Of a stretch of 9,917 nucleotides of DNA, positions 6,212 through 9,917 are shown one piece after another. Position numbers and translations under genes: made by a program. Location of the stretch: NCBI GenBank assembly GCA_947454665.1, contig CANGMU010000071.1, forward strand, positions 1 through 9,917, in the 5' to 3' direction. Position 1 is the stretch's first letter. Every line of letters begins with the position of its first letter. The notes under the pieces were generated by a model, which worked only from the letters and a program-made list of their open reading frames with translations, was not told where the DNA came from and ran no database searches. Source of the stretch: Pseudomonadota bacterium (GTDB lineage: Bacteria; Pseudomonadota; Gammaproteobacteria; Steroidobacterales; Steroidobacteraceae).

Positions 6212-7557
6212 GGCTGCGCGGTCCCCGTCAGTTGAGCAAGCGCACGTGACAGCCTGTCCTGGGCAACAACCGCCGCACGCCAATTGGCCGGCAAACCCTG
6301 CAATCCACACAAGGCGCCGGCGAGTTGGCCATAGGCCGCGCAGGCCACGTCGGCATCGGTGCTCCGTGCCAGCAAAGGCTGCAGGCCGGCCGCAAAATCA
6401 TCCTGCGCAGCAAAAGCACGCACGACGTCATCCATCACGGCCAGGACCGTATCCGGCTGCAGGGCACGCCGCGGAGCGCCGGCTGCCCAATCCGCCGCGA
6501 GCGACTGCAGTTCCTGCTTCAAAGGCAGGCCCGGGACCTGGCCCGCCGCCGCGATCGCGACGCGCTTGCCCTCTCCCGCCAGCACCCGCTGCAACAGGCC
6601 AGTGAACAGACGGCAGGCATCGACAACGAGCGGCGCCTGGTGCGTGACGCGCGCGGTCTCGGCACCGGCCGCCATGGCAGCAGCCCGATCCCGATGGAAG
6701 TACAGAGCCGGCGCGACGCAGCGCGCGAGCGGCACTGCCTCCAGCAGCGTCGGGTCGTGCGAACCCATGACAAGACCTCGGCGCCACCCTGCCATCGCGA
6801 TCACGCGCCGCACGGACGGACGGAGGCCGACTGCCTCGCCCGAGGCGGAATAGTCGCCGCGCTGCATCCAGCAACGGTAGCGTTCGAGCTGGTCCCGCGC
6901 ATCGACGCCCTGGCAGGCAGCGAGGCTGTCAGCCACACACAGCGTCATCGCGGTGTCGTCGGTCCAACTGCCCGCACTGGATGAAGCAGCCCGCGCGTCG
7001 CCCAGGGCCAGCCCGAACACCGCGCCAGCGGCACGATCCGCAAAGGTCGCCGCCGCAGCGCCCCGCGCGCGCCAGTGCAAGAGGTAGCGCTCTTGTTCCG
7101 GCGTCTCCGGCACTCGGGGCCAGTGCAACGCGCGAGAATCCTGCTGCCACAGGGTATTCAGTGTTTCCAGCGCGGACTCCGGTCGTTCACCCGACTCGAT
7201 CAGATGGCTGCCGATCAGGAGCCCGGTGCGACCGATGCCGGCCCGACAGTGCACGTAGACGCGCCGACCTTGTGCCAAGGCCTCGTCCAGCGCCACAAGG
7301 GCCTGTCGCAGGTTTGCAGGATCAGGCACAGCGTGGTCGACCAGCGGCAGGCGCGCGCAGGTCACCGACGCCGGCAGCAGGGACTGGTAGTCGGCACACT
7401 CGCCGGGCTGCGTGAGATCGATGAAACAGTCCATGCCGGCATCGAGCAGGCGGCGCAGCCGCTTGGGCAACGCCAACTCGCCCTCCGCAGCGGGATGTTC
7501 ACCGGCCAGCAGTCGTCCGGGTTCGACCCAATAAGAATGCGGATGGGGCCGCTTCAA
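6208..7557 (-). CDS. Dual-specificity phosphatase-like / ADP-ribosylglycohydrolase-like fusion protein
   Basis: The 449-residue cytoplasmic protein joins two domains. Residues 1-160 form a cysteine phosphatase domain with the complete signature HCRAGIGRTG (103-112; nucleophile C104, phosphate-binding R110) and candidate general acids D74 or D79. Residues about 170-440 resemble the ADP-ribosylglycohydrolase (DraG/ARH) family: AGAVFGLALGD (177-187), SWTDDTAMT (197-205), RVTHQAP (303-309) and STDADVACAAYGQLAG (399-414). The hydrolase part is altered: only ten residues separate the GLALGDARA block and WTDDT, the usual NGSLMR-like segment reads DPTLLEA (268-274), and the threonine after the last D-x-D is V404. 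The start is TTG at 7557, overlapping the ttcA stop as TTGA. An in-frame TGA lies two codons upstream and no ATG follows before the conserved SYWVEPGRLLAGEHP, so TTG is the only good choice. Domains sure, catalytic activity of the second half doubtful. Confidence 0.86.
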   Translation of the reverse strand: MKRPHPHSYWVEPGRLLAGEHPAAEGELALPKRLRRLLDAGMDCFIDLTQPGECADYQSLLPASVTCARLPLVDHAVPDPANLRQALVALDEALAQGRRVYVHCRAGIGRTGLLIGSHLIESGERPESALETLNTLWQQDSRALHWPRVPETPEQERYLLHWRARGAAAATFADRAAGAVFGLALGDARAASSSAGSWTDDTAMTLCVADSLAACQGVDARDQLERYRCWMQRGDYSASGEAVGLRPSVRRVIAMAGWRRGLVMGSHDPTLLEAVPLARCVAPALYFHRDRAAAMAAGAETARVTHQAPLVVDACRLFTGLLQRVLAGEGKRVAIAAAGQVPGLPLKQELQSLAADWAAGAPRRALQPDTVLAVMDDVVRAFAAQDDFAAGLQPLLARSTDADVACAAYGQLAGALCGLQGLPANWRAAVVAQDRLSRALAQLTGTAQP

Positions 7558-8396
7558 GGCTCACCCCGCAACCCGGCGAAGTCGAACAGCCTGGCGTCCG
7601 CGAGGGCCGCCGGCTCGACGTTGCGGAGCGCGGAGAAAATGGATTCGGTGCGGCCGGGATGGCTGCGCTCCCAGTCCGCCAGCATCTGCTTGATGGCATT
7701 GCGCTGGAGGTTTTCCTGCGAGCCGCAGAGGTTGCAGGGAATGATCGGAAAGGCGCGCGCGCGTGCATAGCGGGCGATCTCGCGTTCGGCGACATAGGCC
7801 AGAGGACGGATCACGATATGGCGCCCGTCTTCGGACTTGAGCTTCGGGGCCATGGCCTTGAGCTTGCCGCCGAAGAAAAGGTTCAGGAACAGCGTCTCGA
7901 CGATGTCATCGCGGTGGTGGCCCAAGGCGATGCGCGTGATACCGTTTTCCGCAGCCCATTTGTACAACGCCCCGCGCCGCATCCGCGAACAGAGGCTGCA
8001 CATCGTGCGACCCTCGGGAATCAGCCGGGTCACGACGCTGTAGGTGTCCTGCTCGATGACATGGAAGTCGACACCCAGCGAGCGCAGGTAATCCGGCAGG
8101 ACCTGGGGCGGGAAGCCGGGCTGCTTCTGGTCGAGGTTCACCGCGATGAGCGAGAACTTCACCGGGGCGCTCCGCTGCAGCGACAGCAGCATGTCCAGCA
8201 GCGTGTAGGAATCCTTTCCGCCGGAGAGGCAGACCATGACCCTGTCGCCCTCTTCGATCATGCGGTAATCCGCGATCGCCTTGCCGACCTGGCCGCGCAG
8301 ATGCGCCGCGAGGCGCCGCTGCGTGGACGACAGGCCCGGGACGGGCGGACGATTCGAGGTCAGGGGCGTGGCCGGCGCGGGATGCATCGCCGGCAT
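7554..8396 (-). CDS. ttcA: tRNA 2-thiocytidine(32) synthetase TtcA
   Basis: This 280-residue enzyme thiolates cytidine 32 of certain tRNAs, using ATP to adenylate the base and an iron-sulphur cluster in sulphur transfer. The PP-loop SGGKDS is at 58-63. The cluster cysteines are visible as C133 and C136 in MCSLC and C221/C224 in PCNLC; E. coli TtcA uses the two of the first pair plus one of the second. GHHRDDIVETLFLNLFFGG (159-177) is the family's most conserved stretch. Length is close to the usual 280-310. The ATG at 8396 follows GAAGGGG at a spacing of about 12 bases, and a second ATG lies three codons later (8387). It begins 21 bases after the RND transporter stop and its own stop overlaps the next gene by 4 bases. 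Confidence 0.96.
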   Translation of the reverse strand: MPAMHPAPATPLTSNRPPVPGLSSTQRRLAAHLRGQVGKAIADYRMIEEGDRVMVCLSGGKDSYTLLDMLLSLQRSAPVKFSLIAVNLDQKQPGFPPQVLPDYLRSLGVDFHVIEQDTYSVVTRLIPEGRTMCSLCSRMRRGALYKWAAENGITRIALGHHRDDIVETLFLNLFFGGKLKAMAPKLKSEDGRHIVIRPLAYVAEREIARYARARAFPIIPCNLCGSQENLQRNAIKQMLADWERSHPGRTESIFSALRNVEPAALADARLFDFAGLRGEP

Positions 8397-8417
8397 TCTA
8401 GCAGCGCGCCCCTTCGA

Positions 8418-9917
8418 TCAAACCGACTCCCCATCGGCGTCCGCCGCAGACGGCCGATAGCCAAGCTTCTGGAGCAGGCGACTGACGTGCTGCGGCGACT
8501 TGGTGTTGCGGGCGATCGTGACGTACAGCGCCGGCACCACGAAGAGCGTCAGCGCCACCGCGCAGGTGGACCCGAAGAACACCGTCGCGCCGATCGACTG
8601 ACGGCTCTCGGCACCCGCACCGCTGGCCACCATCAGTGGCAGAGCACCGGCTGCCGTGGCGAGCGTCGTCATCAACACCGGCCGCAAGCGGACCGTGGCC
8701 GATTCGATGACCGACTCGACGAACTCGGTGCCACGGTCTCGCAGCTGGTTCGCGAACTCGACGATCAGGATGCCGTTCTTGCTCGCGATACCGATCAGCA
8801 TCACCGAACCGATCTGGCTGTAGATATTGATCGTGGAGTTGAACAGCCACAGGCCGACGAGCGCGCCGGTCAAGGCCATCGGCACGGCGGCGAGGATCAC
8901 GAGCGGATGCACGAAGCTCTCGAACTGCGCGGCCAGCACGAGGTAGACGATGAGCAGCGCGAAGGCGAAGGTGAGGTACAGGCCACCGGCCGAGCGCTTG
9001 AGTTCCCGCGACTCGCCGTTGTAATCGATCTGCACGTTGCCATCGTTGGAAGCCTCGCGCACGACGCCTTCGAGGTAACCCAGCGCATCGCCCAGGGAAT
9101 AGCCCGGGGCCAGGTTCGCGCTGATGGTCACGGAACGAAGGCGATTGAAGCGGCGCAATTCCGTCGGACCCGCCGTTTCCTCGATCTTCACCAGGCTCGC
9201 CAGCGGCACCAGCTGGCGCGTCTTGTCCGAACGGACGTAGATGTTGTCGAGGTCGTTGACCGACGCACGCTGGTCATCCCGGGCCTGCAGCACGACGTTG
9301 TAGGAATCGCCACCCATCAGGAAGGTCGTCACCACCCGCGAACCGAGCATGGTCTCCAGTGCGCGGCCGACACTGGTCAGCGACACACCCATGTCCGCAG
9401 CCTTGTTGCGGTCGATACCGACCTTCAGCTGCGGCGCGCGCTCCTGGAAGTCCGACTCGAGGTTGAACAGGTTCGGGTTCTCGGTGTTCGCGCGTGAAAT
9501 GACCTTCTCGGCCAGGTCCGCGATCGCGCGGTATTCGGAACCCTGCAGCACGAGCTGCACCGGCTTGCCGCCGCCACCCAGTCCACCCGGCGACTGCGGC
9601 AGGATGCGGGCGCCGGCGATGTTCTGTGTGCGCTGGCGCAGGCGCTGCGCGATCTGCGCAGCCGTTTCCTTGCGGTTTTCCCACATCGTCAGCGGCACAA
9701 GGATCATGCCGCTGCTGACTTCCGACTGGCGGTTGAAGTTGCCGGTGCGGACGATGATGCGCTGTGCATTGCCGCGCTCGACTTCGTCGTGGGCGATCGC
9801 CGCCACCTGGTCCAGGTAGCGCTGCGTGTAGGGCAGGCTCGAACCTTCCGGCGCGATGACCATCACGTTCACGCGGGCGCGATCCTCCGCCGGCGTGTAT
9901 TCCTGCGGCAGCTTGAG
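8418..9917 (-). CDS. RND-family efflux transporter permease (C-terminal half)
   Basis: The visible 499 residues are the second half of an AcrB/MexB-type proton-driven exporter of the inner membrane, which works with a periplasmic adaptor and an outer-membrane channel. The fragment begins LKLPQEYTPAEDRARVNV, the usual start of the second repeat (P-x-E-x-x-P-x-E-D). It continues through the periplasmic porter/docking region, including the SPGGLGGGGKPVQLVLQG segment, to five membrane helices (TM8-TM12). Conserved landmarks in this part are LVLAAQFESF, IGIASKNGILIVEFANQL (about 375-392 of the fragment) and RLRPVLMTT (about 410-418), followed by GAESRQSIG. The gene is open to the right edge, so its start, first half and adaptor gene are not seen. 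The C-terminus carries a short acidic tail. HAE1-type multidrug export is likely; the substrates cannot be read from sequence. Confidence 0.95.
   Translation of the reverse strand, partial: LKLPQEYTPAEDRARVNVMVIAPEGSSLPYTQRYLDQVAAIAHDEVERGNAQRIIVRTGNFNRQSEVSSGMILVPLTMWENRKETAAQIAQRLRQRTQNIAGARILPQSPGGLGGGGKPVQLVLQGSEYRAIADLAEKVISRANTENPNLFNLESDFQERAPQLKVGIDRNKAADMGVSLTSVGRALETMLGSRVVTTFLMGGDSYNVVLQARDDQRASVNDLDNIYVRSDKTRQLVPLASLVKIEETAGPTELRRFNRLRSVTISANLAPGYSLGDALGYLEGVVREASNDGNVQIDYNGESRELKRSAGGLYLTFAFALLIVYLVLAAQFESFVHPLVILAAVPMALTGALVGLWLFNSTINIYSQIGSVMLIGIASKNGILIVEFANQLRDRGTEFVESVIESATVRLRPVLMTTLATAAGALPLMVASGAGAESRQSIGATVFFGSTCAVALTLFVVPALYVTIARNTKSPQHVSRLLQKLGYRPSAADADGESV

Noticed and set aside
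6212..6310. N-terminal extension of the ATP-grasp frame to an ATG at 6310
   Set aside because: The extra residues overlap the well-supported 3' end of the fusion gene, and the ATGA overlap at 6208-6211 gives a normal start.
5604..6605. 333-codon plus-strand frame opposite the ATP-grasp and fusion genes
   Set aside because: Ser/Arg/Pro-rich antisense frame without motifs, while the opposite strand carries clear catalytic motifs throughout.
7659..9497. 612-codon open frame on the plus strand, opposite ttcA and the RND transporter
   Set aside because: Both minus-strand genes are unmistakable by motif. The plus frame is very rich in Arg, His, Asp, Gln and Gly without domain-like structure, as expected for the antisense of GC-biased codons.

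Overview
The window looks like chromosomal DNA of a high-GC Gram-negative bacterium, most likely a gammaproteobacterium of the Xanthomonadales/Nevskiales/Steroidobacter type. That placement is an inference: an RND efflux pump and an LptF-type lipopolysaccharide-export permease imply an outer membrane, ttcA is present, and codon use is strongly GC-rich. No lineage marker gene is present. I see no tRNA, rRNA, CRISPR array, insertion sequence or attachment site. The longest gene-free stretch is the 50 bases at 3011-3060, so coding is almost continuous.

Left part (1-3363). The window opens with the 3' end of a COG4798-type SAM-dependent methyltransferase on the plus strand. A complete UvrD/Rep-like superfamily 1 helicase on the minus strand converges on it. 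Only 30 bases from the helicase start, and divergent from it, lies a Nudix hydrolase of the ADP-ribose pyrophosphatase type. A small hypothetical protein with a clear ribosome-binding site follows and may be co-transcribed with the Nudix gene.

Right part (3377-9917). Six minus-strand genes are packed head to tail, transcribed from right to left: (1) the C-terminal half of an RND transporter, running off the right edge; (2) ttcA, tRNA 2-thiocytidine synthetase; (3) a fusion of a dual-specificity-phosphatase-like domain with an ADP-ribosylglycohydrolase-like domain; (4) an ATP-grasp ligase related to D-alanine-D-alanine ligase; (5) an exported CpcT/CpeT-like protein; (6) an LptF-like permease. 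From ttcA to the permease every junction overlaps (4, 4, 8 and 4 bases), so translational coupling is likely. The run ends in a convergent junction with the small hypothetical gene.

The most interesting part is genes 3 to 6. They pair a signalling-type phosphatase/ADP-ribosyl hydrolase fusion and a carboxylate-amine-type ligase, both predicted cytoplasmic, with a secreted homologue of phycobilin lyases and an inner-membrane LPS-export-type permease. I know of no described pathway with this set. The hydrolase domain also appears to have lost part of the canonical active site. A role in cell-envelope modification or its control is possible but unproven.
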